Part shown: positions 19,446-30,689 of the stretch, piece by piece
Layout: each line of letters begins with the position of its first letter
Position numbering within the stretch: position 1 is the stretch's first letter
Source of the DNA: Ascarosepion bandense
Lineage: Eukaryota > Mollusca > Cephalopoda > Sepiida > Sepiidae
Direction of reading: 5' to 3'
Length of the DNA: 64,000 nucleotides
Assembly: GCA_037127315.1 (NCBI GenBank)
Contig: JBBBDQ010001688.1
Location: 938,501-1,002,500, forward strand
Program-made: the position numbers and the translations under genes
Notes under the pieces: model-generated
Told to the model about the DNA's origin: nothing
What the model saw: only the letters and a program-made list of their open reading frames with translations
Database searches by the model: none

Positions 19446-19532
19446 TAAATCTACTAAAAACAAAAATCTTGGCGCTAAACATTATCAGAACTCAATTCTC
19501 TCTCTCTCTATATATATATATATACATATATG

Positions 19533-19569
19533 ACACACACACACACACACACACGCGTGTGTGTGTGTG

Positions 19570-19602
<33 letters not shown>

Positions 19603-19833
19603 CACCTATAGACTCCGAAACGGATGAACTGAAAATTTACACAATTGTACTATAAGCGTCTGCCAGTGTTCTTAACTAGGTTTTGTGTCGAGGTACCTCC
19701 GATAAATATCGAAAATCGATAATCTAAAAAATCGGGTCATAGAAGGAGTGGTCCGATTTTCATCAAATTCGATACACTCATAGACAAAGACATAAGAAAC
19801 GATATTCAGTTCTTACAATAGTGCAGAAAATCG

Positions 19834-19884
<51 letters not shown>

Positions 19885-20078
19885 CAAGATGTGTATGTGT
19901 GTGTGTGTGTGTGTGTGTGTTTATCTGTCTGTATGTCTTTTATACAAATCCACAATTTTTATCCGATTCTCACCAAACTTTACACCAATATTTTTTAGGC
20001 TGAGTCTGAGCTTCAGGACCATGGATTAGTTTTAAAGTTTTCATTATACCCGAGCAACGCTGGGCTATACTGCTAGTA
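19533..20078 (+). repeat. Repeat M with palindromic CA/TG array
   Basis: (CA)n-CGCG-(TG)n self-complementary array at 19,533-19,603, then M from TAGACTCCGAAACGGATGAA to CTGGGCTATACTGCTAGT. An internal (TA)n(GT)n lies near 19,837-19,920. Lacks the distal GGGTTTGGCTCTAAGTA part present at 38.9 kb. Confidence 0.72.
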
Positions 20079-20409
20079 TATATATATAAGGCTATCACAA
20101 TGCGTTTAGTAAAATAAAAGCAGATAAAATCAGAATCTCATCTTCAGAATGATAGGACAGCATGATTTCACGTACGCTGTTGGACCGTACCTTTAAACGA
20201 ATGGTTCTCTTTCGCTGCTACTGCTGTCACTAATTGTAGTGAGTATGTGTGTGTGTACCTGTAAGTGTGTTAGTGCATGTATTCTATTCATAAATAGGTA
20301 ATACCCAACACATTCTTTACCTTCCTTTATTTTAATAAACGCATTGTGATTGTCTTCAACTACCTACCTTTACAACTTATATACACAATTCTTTTAACAA
20401 ATTACAAAA

Positions 20410-20512
<103 letters not shown>

Positions 20513-20519
20513 GTTGAAT

Positions 20520-20768
20520 ATATGGACTGGAATCCGACAAGATGAATAGAATAAAGAAAGAACAGGTAGGAAAAGTGTCTTTCAACTGACACGTTTCACT
20601 TTAATCACCTTCTTCAAAGATTTTTTTAAAGACGAAAAAAATCTTTTTTAAAAATCTTAAAATAGTTTCAAAAAATCACTGGAGAAGCTAATTAAAGAGG
20701 TGATACATGTTAGATTAAAGACACTTTTTCTCCTAACTGTACTTTATTTATTCTATTCATAAAGAGTA
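20520..20768. repeat. Fold-back element F3, related to F2
   Basis: Arms begin GAATAGAATAAAGAAAGAAC and end TTTATTTATTCTATTC. The minus-strand left arm keeps TTGAAGA...AAAGTGAAACGTGTCA with C3 of the hammerhead core mutated to T. The right arm reads CTGGAGA...GATACATGTTA and has lost GAAA. Both ribozyme cores are therefore dead. Confidence 0.65.
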
Positions 20769-20774
20769 AATGCA

Positions 20775-21770
20775 GACAGGCCAAAGAAAACTGGCTCAAC
20801 GACAAATGTGCAGAAATAGAGAGACTGGGAAATAAAGGAGATATGCATAAAAAAAAAATAAAGAAACTAACACGTCAAAAGACATGACCAGCTTCACGTC
20901 GGAACTCTGATATTAAAGAAAGAAAATATTCCAGCGATGAAACGACTATATTGAAGATGTCTTCCACAACAAGAGGGAACAGCCGACAATACATAGAAAG
21001 ACTGACGAACCAGAAACCTTAAAATCCGAAGTGGAAGCAGCATTGGCCAAATTGGGAAGAAACGAAGACGGTATTGTAAAAGAGATGCTGACAGCTTTAG
21101 TCCAATTCGGTATACACAGGATTACAGAAATAAAAAATGAAATACACAACAGCAGCGATATTCCGTGAGACTTAAGCAGATCAATTTTTATAGCACTACC
21201 TAAGAAGCCAGGCGCAAAGTAATATGAATTCCACCGAACAATCAGCTTAATGTGTAACGAAACTCATCTTCCGGATTCTGATGAACAGAGCGCGGAGCAG
21301 AATTGGCCCAGAGATAGGTCAAGAACAGTCAGTCAGTTAGTTAAGTGCCATACGTGATACACGCTTGGGCGATCATGTCTAGAAAGAGACATGACTGACT
21401 GGGGAGAAGATTATTCTGCAGTAGGTTGCCATTGCTTTTTGCGGTAGACTGGTTGCCGACCAAGGCTATAGAACCCAATCTGTCCTGCTATTTAACCCAT
21501 AACTGGAAGGAAGAGACGGATTAATACCTTTACCAAGGGTATTTGCATGTAAGTGAATGCAAGAAATTCAACTGGAATTCGAACTCGGCTCCCCGATTTC
21601 TCGTTCCAAGCCGATGTCCACTGCACTACAACGCACATCAAGAACAGTACGGGTTCGTTAAAGGCACCGGAACAGGTAAAGTGATATTCATGTTCCGAAT
21701 GATATCAGAAAAAATAATACAAAAACAGAAGCAACAATATCTGCGCTTTAGAATTAGCGCAACATGAGAA
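20775..21770 (+). pseudogene. LINE-B reverse transcriptase N-terminal part, split by SINE-1
   Basis: Decayed non-LTR RT. Translation blocks include KCRQAKENWLNDKCAEIERL, a linker, LPKKPGA-like and HRTISLM, then SRIGPEIGQEQYGFVKGTGT, the finger region preceding RT motif A. The frame is interrupted by stops, and at 21,329-21,637 by a SINE-1; the protein resumes exactly after the SINE. A poor continuation after 21,770 means the catalytic YxDD is absent. The upstream endonuclease is also missing. Confidence 0.75.
21329..21637 (-). mobile_element. SINE-1 insertion with perfect target duplication
   Basis: A full 309-bp SINE flanked by TCAAGAACAG on both sides (21,319-21,328 and 21,638-21,647). The duplication and the resumption of the LINE-B frame define both SINE ends exactly: tail first base at the TCAGTCAG repeat, head last bases CAACGCACA. 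Confidence 0.93.
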
Positions 21771-22116
21771 AAAAAGCAAGAAATTCGATGAAAATTTATT
21801 ATCCGTGTGGGAATTTGTATACTTGGAATAATTTAAAGTTTTTGAATTTACGATGTTGGTTTATTGTCGGGTTAATGTGATTTCATTAATCTTTTCTTCT
21901 TCTTTTTTTTTGTTGTCTTTTTTTTTTCGAAAATGATTGAGTCACGTGACGATAACTTAATGTTGATTATGAGAAATGAACTTCAGAAATGAGAAGAATT
22001 TAGAATTGCCTCTTCTAAAATCATGAGAGATTTTCTTCATTTTTAGCTGGTAAATTTGACAAAGATGATTTGAACAAACATTTACTACTCGTTATGATAA
22101 TCCACACACCCAACAA

Positions 22117-22130
<14 letters not shown>
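21771..22130. other. Unassigned DNA
   Basis: Poly-T runs near 21,903-21,925; nothing else recognised. Confidence 0.4.
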
Positions 22131-22171
<41 letters not shown>

Positions 22172-22175
<4 letters not shown>

Positions 22176-22450
22176 AGTTAAATGGCATACATGATACACG
22201 CTTGGGCGATCATGTCTCGAAAGTGACATAACTGACGGCAAAAGATTTTCCTGCAGTAGGTTACCATTACTTTCTGCAGTAGACTGGTTACCAACCAAGG
22301 CTATAGAACTCAATTTGTCCTGCTATTTAAGCCATGGCTGGAGGGAGAAGGGTGTTCGCGTGTAAGTTAATGCAACGAATTCAAGCTGGAATTCGAACTC
22401 GGCTCTCTGGTTTCGCGTTTCGAACAGATATCCATTGCACCACAACATCA
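22172..22450 (-). repeat. SINE-1, diverged copy
   Basis: Follows a (CA)n(TA)n tract. Several small deletions in the middle; head ends CCATTGCACCACAACATC. Confidence 0.8.
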
Positions 22451-22504
22451 TTGGCCATACATTGTTGATATCTATGATCGCTCTCTTTAGCCGCCATCCC
22501 TCTC

Positions 22505-22522
22505 CCTCTCTCTCTCTCTCTA

Positions 22523-22571
<49 letters not shown>

Positions 22572-22841
22572 GAAAATCAATCCTAAATATAGATAAACCT
22601 GTAGCTCTGTAAAATAGATGTGAAGGAGTGCGAACCGAATGCTATATAGATATACGTGTGTTTGTGTGTGCATCTCTATGTGTGGTGGATGGGGTCGCAC
22701 GTAGGTGGGTAATACTATAACAGTTCTCGATTCCTGCCACTTCCCAAAGTCAATATTTTGATGTTTTGTCATTAAAATACTGATTTTAGAAAGTAGGGGT
22801 TGGCCCAAGAGCATTTTCAGCACACCCTCAGGAGTAAACAG

Positions 22842-22911
<70 letters not shown>

Positions 22912-23185
22912 CGTGTGTGCAATTTGCGTCCTTATCTTTATTATTGTTTTGCATCCATTTCCTGGATCGTTCCGTATCCTTTCGGCAAATTGCAAATCCA
23001 TCTTACGAGATTAAATTTTGTTTGTTCAACCTTTTAGACATGCATTGTCCATTGATTTTTTGTTGCGTGCGTGTGTAGAGGGAAGGGACTGACTGAAAAG
23101 AGATCGCGCATAAAATCAGAAATAATGCAAGAACAAAAGAAAACTAAAATGTAGCTATCTTTTAAATTAGCTAACACAAATACTT

Positions 23186-23238
<53 letters not shown>

Positions 23239-23240
23239 TA
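22505..23240. repeat. Cluster of CT, TA and CA arrays
   Basis: (CT)n(TA)n at 22,505-22,570, (CA)n(TA)n at 22,842-22,911 and (CA)n at 23,190-23,234, with unassigned DNA between. The 132-codon minus frame here is mostly translated TA repeats. Confidence 0.9.
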
Positions 23241-24390
23241 TATATATACGTTTTAATCTATACATTTATATGTGTTTGTACATATCTGTGAGTATCAACT
23301 GTTTCATGGATTGTGCACAAAGACGTAGTTTCATGACTCAGTAATCAAATTTAATTCCTTGATGTTATTAACCAAAATAATAATAATAATAATAATAGCG
23401 AATAAGCATCAAAGATCAATATATTGAAATAATGCAATAAATGAATATCTCATGAAAAAGGATAAAATAAACAGATAATAAATATCAACGATTTGCAATA
23501 ATAATTAATACTTATTGAAATCAGTAAGGATAGTGAGATAAGCGCGGGATATTTAAGGAGAAAAGCTGTCCCCTGATCTCCAACAAGAACCATCACGTAC
23601 CACTTGAAAATTCACATAATCAAATAGGATAAAGTAAAAAGTGAAAATTCAACCAATTTCAACAACTGAAGTTATCTATTATCCCATATCGTTTTCCTGT
23701 ATCTTCTCATTATTTTCCTTATCCTTTTCAATTTTTGTTGCTTGTTTGAGTTTTTATCAAAACACTATTTCTGTTGGTCATGTTTTGTACTGTTCTGTTC
23801 GATTACTTTCGTCTACTTCAGTCATGAACAAGTATTGGGTATTGCCAGTGTGATAGACAAGATTTTATTACCTACATCCTGGTATTTTTGAGCGCTGGAA
23901 TTCGAATCAGTCCAAATTGGATGTGTAACGGTTAGATAGTGCTACAGCTCACAGGGAAAAGCATGTATCCGATATTTATATGCATTAGCAATGTGTGCAT
24001 ATTTTAATATTATCTAGCAATATTTCTTTTATGTTTATAGTTGTATTTTGATGGTGCGTGATGTGATTATCGATATGCGCATGGATTGCACCATATTTCG
24101 ACAAGTGACAAGTTAATGTATGATTTCGAATTCAATAGAAACCTTATATTTACACTTGAGGCCAAATTCTTTTGGCAATCCTCTGGATTTATTCATTAGT
24201 AAGTTTCATACTTTCTTTCGTTTAACTCGTATATTAAGAGTAAACTATTTAATCCATTAGTGCATGGCGTCTAATTTCTTAGGGAGGGTTTACCTAAATT
24301 TTAACACCCGCCAGCTTGATAATTAGTCTGTAAATTAGATTAGACAAAAAAAGATAAAATCTTAAGGGAACTTTATGTAGTAATATGTTG
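23241..24390. other. Unassigned DNA with a weak tRNA-like block
   Basis: Near 23,885-23,955 the minus strand has a B-box-like GATTCGAATTCCAG preceded by AGCTGTAGCACTATC, possibly an old SINE head. (AAT)n at about 23,380. No gene. Confidence 0.35.
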
Positions 24391-24395
24391 TTGTT

Positions 24396-24396
24396 G

Positions 24397-24450
<54 letters not shown>

Positions 24451-24472
24451 GTGGTAGTAGTAGTAGTAGTAG
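24396..24472. repeat. (ATT)n then (AGT)n
   Basis: About 18 ATT units followed by GTAGTAGTAGT. Confidence 0.95.
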
Positions 24473-25204
24473 ATATCTGATAAAAGTCCATCTGACCCGA
24501 AGTGAGCTGGCATATTAGTTTTGAAAAAGGCGCGCAACCATCAATTTTTAGGCGATTGTTTTTTTTAATCCAGCAGGTCTCCACAAACCTTTGGACTACT
24601 TCCCGTTTAACAAGAGTAGCTGAATTAATTATAACGTTTTCCACGAAAGATGAGCTGATCAGAAGTTATTTATTATTTCACTTCGTATTAATTACTTTTA
24701 CAATTAGAGAGTAACTGACTCCTAACATTGTTATCAAGAATGAGATTAAAGAAAAGCGTGTCTGAAATTAATAACAGAATAAATTCAATTTTTTGCAACA
24801 GGAATTTTCTTTTCCTATGAGGTTCCATTCAGGTGAAAATGAGTCATACCGAAGTGCAAACCACTTCCTAAAAAGGCTCCTATCTAGATTAGCCCACTCG
24901 TAAAAAATAAAGGAACATTTTTTGCGGTGAAAAATTCTCGTAGACAAGAATTCTTTCAATCATCCTGAAGCTGCGACAAAAAAGAAAAATATTTATTCGT
25001 TACAATTCTACAAGGATCTAGTCGTGTTAATAATATCGACACAATGAAAAATCGAACCATTACTGGTACAGAGTTATCGGAAATTATGTTTACAAATGTC
25101 AAGTTTGAAACAATACTAATGTCATTGAGATCTGCGTAAGAAAAGAGACGTTTTTATTTTACAAAACGTTTTCTCTTAAATAAACAGAGCTCTACTTTTT
25201 TTTT
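24473..25204. other. Unassigned DNA
   Basis: Short frames (24,294-24,644 minus; 24,502-24,714 plus; 24,768-24,959 minus) without recognised domains. Confidence 0.35.
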
Positions 25205-25504
25205 TAATCATGTCACCCCGAGCAAGGCGGTAACGCCACTGATGTGCAGGGGGCTACGTAAAAGATTGGAAAAGAGAAAACCGGAAACCATATCCTAAAC
25301 ATGGAACAAGGGATGAGCCTCTTCACCTGTTCAATAGACGTGGGTGGAGTGTGAACAGGGCGATAGTTTAGTCTATCTACTCCAGTTGAAAAAAAAGGAG
25401 TGGTAAGATTGGAAAAGAGAAAACCGGAAACCACATCCTAAACAGGTAACAAGGGATGAGCCTCTTCACTTGTTCAATAGACGTGGGTGGAGTGTGAACC
25501 GGGC
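25205..25504 (-). repeat. Repeat R with partial tandem duplication
   Basis: Minus-oriented R: LINE-A-like tail CACCCCGAGCAAGGCGGTAA, body, and outer end GGGCGATAGTTTAGTCTATC. The segment GATTGGAAAAGAGAAAACCG...GGTGGAGTGTGAAC occurs twice (25,263-25,363 and 25,409-25,503). The second repeat is cut by the Tc1 element. Confidence 0.75.
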
Positions 25505-26813
25505 GAAACTTTCGTACTGATCTGCGCAATGATCAGCACAGTGATTTGAGCGTGCCAAATTATTAGAAAAGTGTATGAATTTAGTGAAAAGATGTGCCGT
25601 AAAAGCAGTTTAAGTGGTGCTGAAAAGAAAACTATCACTTCAGATCTCTCAAAAAGTAAATCTACCCTAGAAATTTCGAAAATGATAGGAAGGTGTCATC
25701 AAACAGTGATAAAGTTCATCGCCGACCCTACACAAGTATGCAAAAGGGCAGATAAAGGCAAGCCGAGGGTTATTTCACGTCATCTCATGTCACGACTTAA
25801 ACGAGGCGCCACGAAGAACCCCGAACTTAATAGTCAAGAGCTTTTCAGTCGCATTAAGGATCCTACTGTGTCTAACAGTACTCGGTGTCGGTATCTGAGG
25901 GGAATAGTAACAACAGTCAAACCCTGTATCGAAGCCTCATTTGACGAGAAATCACATTCAAAATCGACTGAAATGGGCAGAGGACAATATGAAGATTGAC
26001 TTCTCTACGGTATTGTTCACAACTCGAGCAACACTTGATGGGCAAGATAGATGGTGTAAAGGCTGGGTAATGAATGGACGGAATCGCCATCAGCGTCTGA
26101 GACGCCAACAAGGCAGTGGAGGCATAATGACCTGGGGTGGTATTATTGAAAAACCTTAGTGGAACCAGATGGCGTCAAAATGACTGCTGATGCATACATA
26201 GCGTTTATGAAGGAGCATCTTGAAAAGGGAATGAAAAGGCAAAGAGTTGCCTTCAGAAGGGCCATTGTTTTTATGCAAGATAATGCTCCCTCACATGCTT
26301 CTCACAAAACTACTGAATATTGAAAACAGGCTTCAATGGACCTCGAAAAATGAAGTGACCAGCAAATTCTCCAGATTTGAACCCGATTGAAAACCTTTGG
26401 AGCATCATGAAATGAAGACTGTACGCCAACGAATGACTATTCAGGAGCAACGCTGAGTTGTGGGAAGCAATTCCTGACATATCTCGTGGCATTACAACTG
26501 ATGACATCCTACAATCAGCAAATTCTATGGATCATCAACTTCTTCAAATCATTTCAAAACACGGAAAGTACATTCCTTATTAATTTGTTTAAAATTTTGC
26601 CTTTGTTTGTATCTGTTGTTATTTGTTTGATTATCTTATTTATTAACTTCTTTTGATCAGAAACATTCACGTGCAACATTAATAAATGTTTTGTTTGCTC
26701 AATTCTGGAAATTTTACTAAACCTTTCTAATAATTTGTCATGCTCAAATCACCATGCTGATAACAAATATGGCACCAGTTTGTTTACATTGCGCAGATCA
26801 GTACGAAAATTTC
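25505..26813 (+). mobile_element. Tc1/mariner-type DNA transposon, inactive
   Basis: About 1.3 kb bounded by inverted termini GAAACTTTCGTACTGATCTG (25,505) and the complement of CAGATCAGTACGAAAATTTC (ends 26,813). Subterminal CAAATTATTAGAAA motifs are also inverted at both ends. The left terminus has a roughly 30-bp internal deletion relative to the right. Inserted within repeat R. A second TGCGCAGATCAGT copy lies just outside at 26,821. Confidence 0.85.
25592..26583 (+). pseudogene. Tc1-family transposase
   Basis: DDE transposase that would cut and paste the element. The N-terminus (25,592-25,999) has a paired-like helix-turn-helix: SGAEKKTITSDLSKSKSTLE, ISKMIGRCHQTV, then a second helix block. 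The catalytic half gives DGQDRWCKGWVMNGRN, GGIMTWGGI, KMTADAYIAFMKEHLE, FMQDNAPSHAS and, in another frame, SPDLNPIENLW. The first catalytic Asp should lie in a VIFSDE-like block; here the block reads VLFTTR, so it is lost. Frameshifts occur near 25,990, 26,155 and 26,320. Expected length in the family is about 340 residues. Confidence 0.85.
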
Positions 26814-27405
26814 AGTGATTGCGCAGATCAGTATTGCCAACATTGCGTGAAAATTTCGTGTTAATTAATTGGACGGTTTTTGAAATATCAGAAAAAAGTT
26901 ATCTCGATAAAAATTTGGTACGCAATGTATATACATTCGTTCCACATTGTTAATAAAAGAACAAAAATTTACATAAATTATGAAAGTTAAAAAATATGCA
27001 GCTATCAATTTCAATGCACATTTTTCAACGCACAACATTTGTCAAATAAAAACCAAGTGCAAATAACTCTGCAAAACTAAAAGACCTATTTAACATTATA
27101 TTTAGAACAGGACTCCTCTTCTAAATAATAAAAGTTCAGTATTTTTCGATTCTAACTCGGTTTGAGAAATGCCGAAAGAATATGAAATTACAAAATTAGA
27201 AAAATGATTCCCCAGGAATATTTTTCCGTATTTTTTCCCCCGAATAGACCAGCCTATTTTGGTGGCGCCCGAGAAAGCAGCCTCATCATTTCCACTTAAC
27301 ATCAGTAACTGGCTTTGAAACTGGCCTTTTAGAGTTAATGAACATAATATTTTTACGAATAATAATCGCCATGGCTTACTCTACCGGACGAAGTTTTACT
27401 AGGGT
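26814..27405. other. Unassigned AT-rich DNA
   Basis: 66-codon minus frame at 27,102-27,302 without recognised domain. Ends with TACTAGGGT (27,397-27,405), the target duplication of the next SINE. Confidence 0.4.
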
Positions 27406-27634
27406 CAGTCAGTTAAGTGCCATACGTGATACACGCTTTGGGCGATCATGTCTCGAAAGAGACATGACTAACTGGGCAGAAGATTATCCCGCAGTAGGTT
27501 GCCATTGCTTTCTGCGGTAGACTGGTTGCCAGCCAAGGCAATAGAACCCAATCTGTCCTATTATTTAACCCATAACTGGGGGAAGAGACAGATTAATACC
27601 TTTCCCAAGGGTATTTGTGCGTAAGTGAATTCAA
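27406..27634 (-). mobile_element. SINE-1, 5'-truncated, with target duplication
   Basis: Tail and body only; the tRNA-like head is missing. Flanked by TACTAGGGT at 27,397-27,405 and 27,635-27,643. A further ATACTAGGGTAT copy follows at 27,649-27,660. Confidence 0.85.
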
Positions 27635-27794
27635 TACTAGGGTATGCAATACTAGGGTATTCTATACAAATTTCAGGTTTGCTGATGGACAGCGATACCG
27701 ACATAGCACACGCAGGTTTTTCCATGGACACTGCAGAAAAAGAAGTCTGGCAAATCTGCGTTCTCTTGATTTTATTTAGAAGTTAAGCAAGGTG

Positions 27795-28060
27795 GTGCCT
27801 GGTGGTGTACTGGATGACGATTCGGAATTGTTAATCGAAGAGACTTGTTCCAATTTTAATTATGTTCATTTACGCACAAATACCCTTGTGAAAGTTATGA
27901 ATCTACCCCATCCTTCCAGCAATAGCTTAATTAATATACCATATCACTGAACCATTCTCATCTAAAAAATTCTTAAACTCTAAAAATATTTTCTGCCTTT
28001 AAATAACCAGCAAAGAGTTGATAAGCCGTAGAATATGAATCAATCAATCAATCAAATACT
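27795..28060 (+). repeat. SINE-2, tRNA-headed with (ATCA)n tail
   Basis: Head GGTGGTGTACTGGATGACG, weak B box CTTGTTCCAATTTT, middle CGCACAAATACCCTTGTGAA (shared with SINE-1), 3' end AAAGAGTTGATAAGCCGTAG followed by AATCAATCAATCAA. Confidence 0.65.
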
Positions 28061-28259
28061 GATTATTTACACAGACGTGCCTTTTAGATTTATTTACATT
28101 CTCTGGAATATAAATATATAGAATCTAGCTTGGCCACAAAATGAGGGATCAGTTAATGTATTGCTTGTAATGTTGAATTGATCCCTTACTTTATATCTAC
28201 ATTATAAATTCTTGTTTGTTTATCAAATTCTGACTAGGTTTAAATCCACTTCTTTTCCC

Positions 28260-28420
28260 CCAGCTGTGCGTTAAAACTTGTATCACTAAACTATTATTAT
28301 CTCAAAACAAATTCGTAAAATCTAAAAATATTTTTTGGCTATAACTAACCTGCAAAGGGTTGATAAGTCGTAAAAAACAAATCAATCGAGCAATCAATCG
28401 AATTTGATTAATAATTGCTT
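28260..28420 (+). repeat. SINE-2 3' half
   Basis: CTATTATTATCTCAAAAC...AAATCTAAAAATATTTT and GGGTTGATAAGTCGTAAAAA plus ATCA-like tail repeat the 3' half of the preceding SINE. Confidence 0.6.
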
Positions 28421-28504
28421 AATAAACCTAATACCACTACATTTTTCTGTCGGCAACCTGTTGCCAACTAGCAATTCAATTCTGCTGAAAAAAATTTCTT
28501 CTTT

Positions 28505-29125
28505 TATATGCCTTGTCCTTTCAGGATGTAGGCGATCATGGCCTTCCACGTCTCCCTTCAAATATGTTATCCGCTGCTTTCCTCTGTCTCTTTTTCCCCT
28601 CTATCTGGCCTGTTAGTAGTATCAGGTTCTCCAAGCCCTCCTTCCTCATTGCATGTCCTAGAAACTTTGTCTTTTCCTGATGCTCAGTATTAATTTCCAT
28701 TTCGTTTCCATCCTTTCTAAAACCTCATCATTGCTCACATGCTCGGTTCATTATGTCCTCAGCATCCTTCTGTAGAACCACATTTCAGCTGTTTCAAGTT
28801 TTTCCTTCATCTTTGATGATATTGTCCAGCATTCACTGCCATATTGAAGAACTGACATCACATAGCAATCCAGTACTCTCTTCTTTGTTTCTAGTGAAAG
28901 TTCCCTGTTTCTTAATACTTTACTCGGCTTCTGGAATGCGTCCTTCGCCATGCCAATTCGCCTTCGTATCTCTGTGTCACACTTTGAGTCTTTTGTTAGA
29001 ACACTTCCCAGGTATTTAAATTTTTGTACCTGCTTGATTTTAGTATCCCCCACCTGTATTTGGCATTTTGGGCTGCTCTTTTTATTGATGGCCATAAACT
29101 TAGGATCTGTTTTAAGGTGTTTCTG
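28505..29125 (-). pseudogene. LINE-B ORF2 C-terminal copy
   Basis: Minus-strand frame (29,095-28,751) reads KIKQVQKFKYLGSVLTKDSK, RRIGMAKDAFQKPSKVLRNR, VLDCYVMSVLQYGSECWTIS and EMWFYRRML, continuing in other frames to the end of the protein near 28,520 and a GAA-type tail (TTCTTCTTTT on plus). One of the better-preserved LINE-B copies, but 5'-truncated and frameshifted. No RT catalytic core. Confidence 0.8.
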
Positions 29126-29204
29126 TATATCTCTTGTGGCGACCCTAGTTCACCGAAGAGGTGTCTTTAAAAGACTATCTTATCTATTTTTGCTTTATGG
29201 TCCA

Positions 29205-29403
29205 TACAGCTCAGATGAGCTTTTTTCAACAGCTTTAATTCTTGTGACGTTGGTTGTTATATAAACTTCAGCATTTGTGATTATACCATCCCATGTTCGA
29301 ACATGCTAGTCTACACTGGGATGGTATAATCACAAACACTAAAGTCTATATAACAACCAACGTCACAAGAATTAAATCTGTTGGAAAAGGCTCATCTGAG
29401 CGT
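29205..29403. repeat. Fold-back element F9
   Basis: Arms of about 85 bp with roughly 90% complementarity (GCTCAGATGAGC...GGTATAATCACAAA and inverse) around a 25-bp loop containing TGTTCGAACA. Both ends show GCTCATCTGAGC, itself a palindrome. Confidence 0.8.
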
Positions 29404-30618
29404 TCAAGGGATGAAATAAGTGCTTGTATATCACCAAAGATTTGGTTCCATCAAGAAGAGTAGACAGCAACAATGTTTTTAGAATCTGTCACTTTTGTTT
29501 TCTTCTCGGCTAGACAAGATTACTATTGCTTGACAGGAAGCATACAATATGTTTTGATTATTTTAAAAAAAATGATAGTGGTATGGATTTGCGCCCCCCT
29601 CAGGACAGAGGCTTTAGTAAAAGAATTGATTTAGGCGTCATCTGTGAAAAACGATTTACTTGAAGATGGGATGTGATTTTAGGCTTCGTTGTAAGTTATA
29701 TCTTTATACTACCTTCTCGTTATTTACTTTAATGATAGGAAAGTGAAAAGTTGTAATAATAATAAAAAAAGAAACAATAAGGTTAGGGAAAAAATAGCGA
29801 AACGTTAATAAAAATAATTAAGCTGTCCCCGTAAAGAAGCAAAAAAGGCAAATCACTTTGATCTTCATGATTCAAATGTAATGTTGTATCAAAGCGAGGA
29901 GATTGAACCTCGTTCTTATAGAGAAAGAAAAGATATTTTTGAAAGACCACATGAAAGAGTTTCATTTTACAGCAAATGCCTATCCCCTGATTGGAATTAC
30001 ACAGTTCATCTTGCAAATGTCTTCCCACTCATTACATACAGGTATTAAGGATTATTCTAACTCACTGCTCTTTAGAGCGAAGCTAAAATTGGCGTGTAGG
30101 CGGAAATTATCATGATGAAACCTGTGCTTCCCAGAAGAAAGTCGCCATTACTCATATCCCCAAATAAAACGAATCACAGTAAAAGTTCGTTTCTTAACCC
30201 TTTTATATTGTGGGAGGTAATGGTGCTCCGCAACTTCTTTTTCTTTTAACTCCTCTAAGTAAACTTTGACTCTTTAACATCCAGCTTAGTTTTTGATCTG
30301 ATATCCATTCATATAAACCCACGTTTGTTTCCTGCTTCTTTTACCTCCAGTATGTCCTCTTTTACCTCCAGTATGTCTGTTGTAGAGTAGTTTTCGCACT
30401 GAAGGTTATAGTCGTGCTATGTCAGTTGCTAATCGACTTAACGCACCCAAAATGTTAGGAACGTGGTAATCTTCCACTGAAAGCTGACTCCTTAGTATTC
30501 GGTTAACTGCCGACTAATATCAACTGCCTAGTAGTTCTACTGAACTCAGATAGAAGTCTAAAGAATTCCTATGAACTTACAAGAACTCCCCAAGAACTTC
30601 CTGTTAACTCTTATTAAT

Positions 30619-30620
<2 letters not shown>
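29404..30620. other. Unassigned DNA
   Basis: No gene recognised. A 20-bp unit (CTTTTACCTCCAGTATGTC) is duplicated in tandem near 30,338-30,377. Frames of 70-81 codons lack domains. Confidence 0.4.

Positions 30621-30623
<3 letters not shown>

Positions 30624-30667
<44 letters not shown>
30624..30667. repeat. (GA)n
   Basis: Pure GA array. Confidence 0.95.
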
Positions 30668-30670
<3 letters not shown>

Positions 30671-30689
30671 ATTATCTGAGGAATAAGTG

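Noticed and set aside
22524..22922. 132-codon minus-strand frame
   Set aside because: Both ends are translated TA repeats (IYIYIY) and the middle has no motif.
23885..23955. Real tRNA gene on the minus strand
   Set aside because: Only a B-box-like match; no cloverleaf can be closed.
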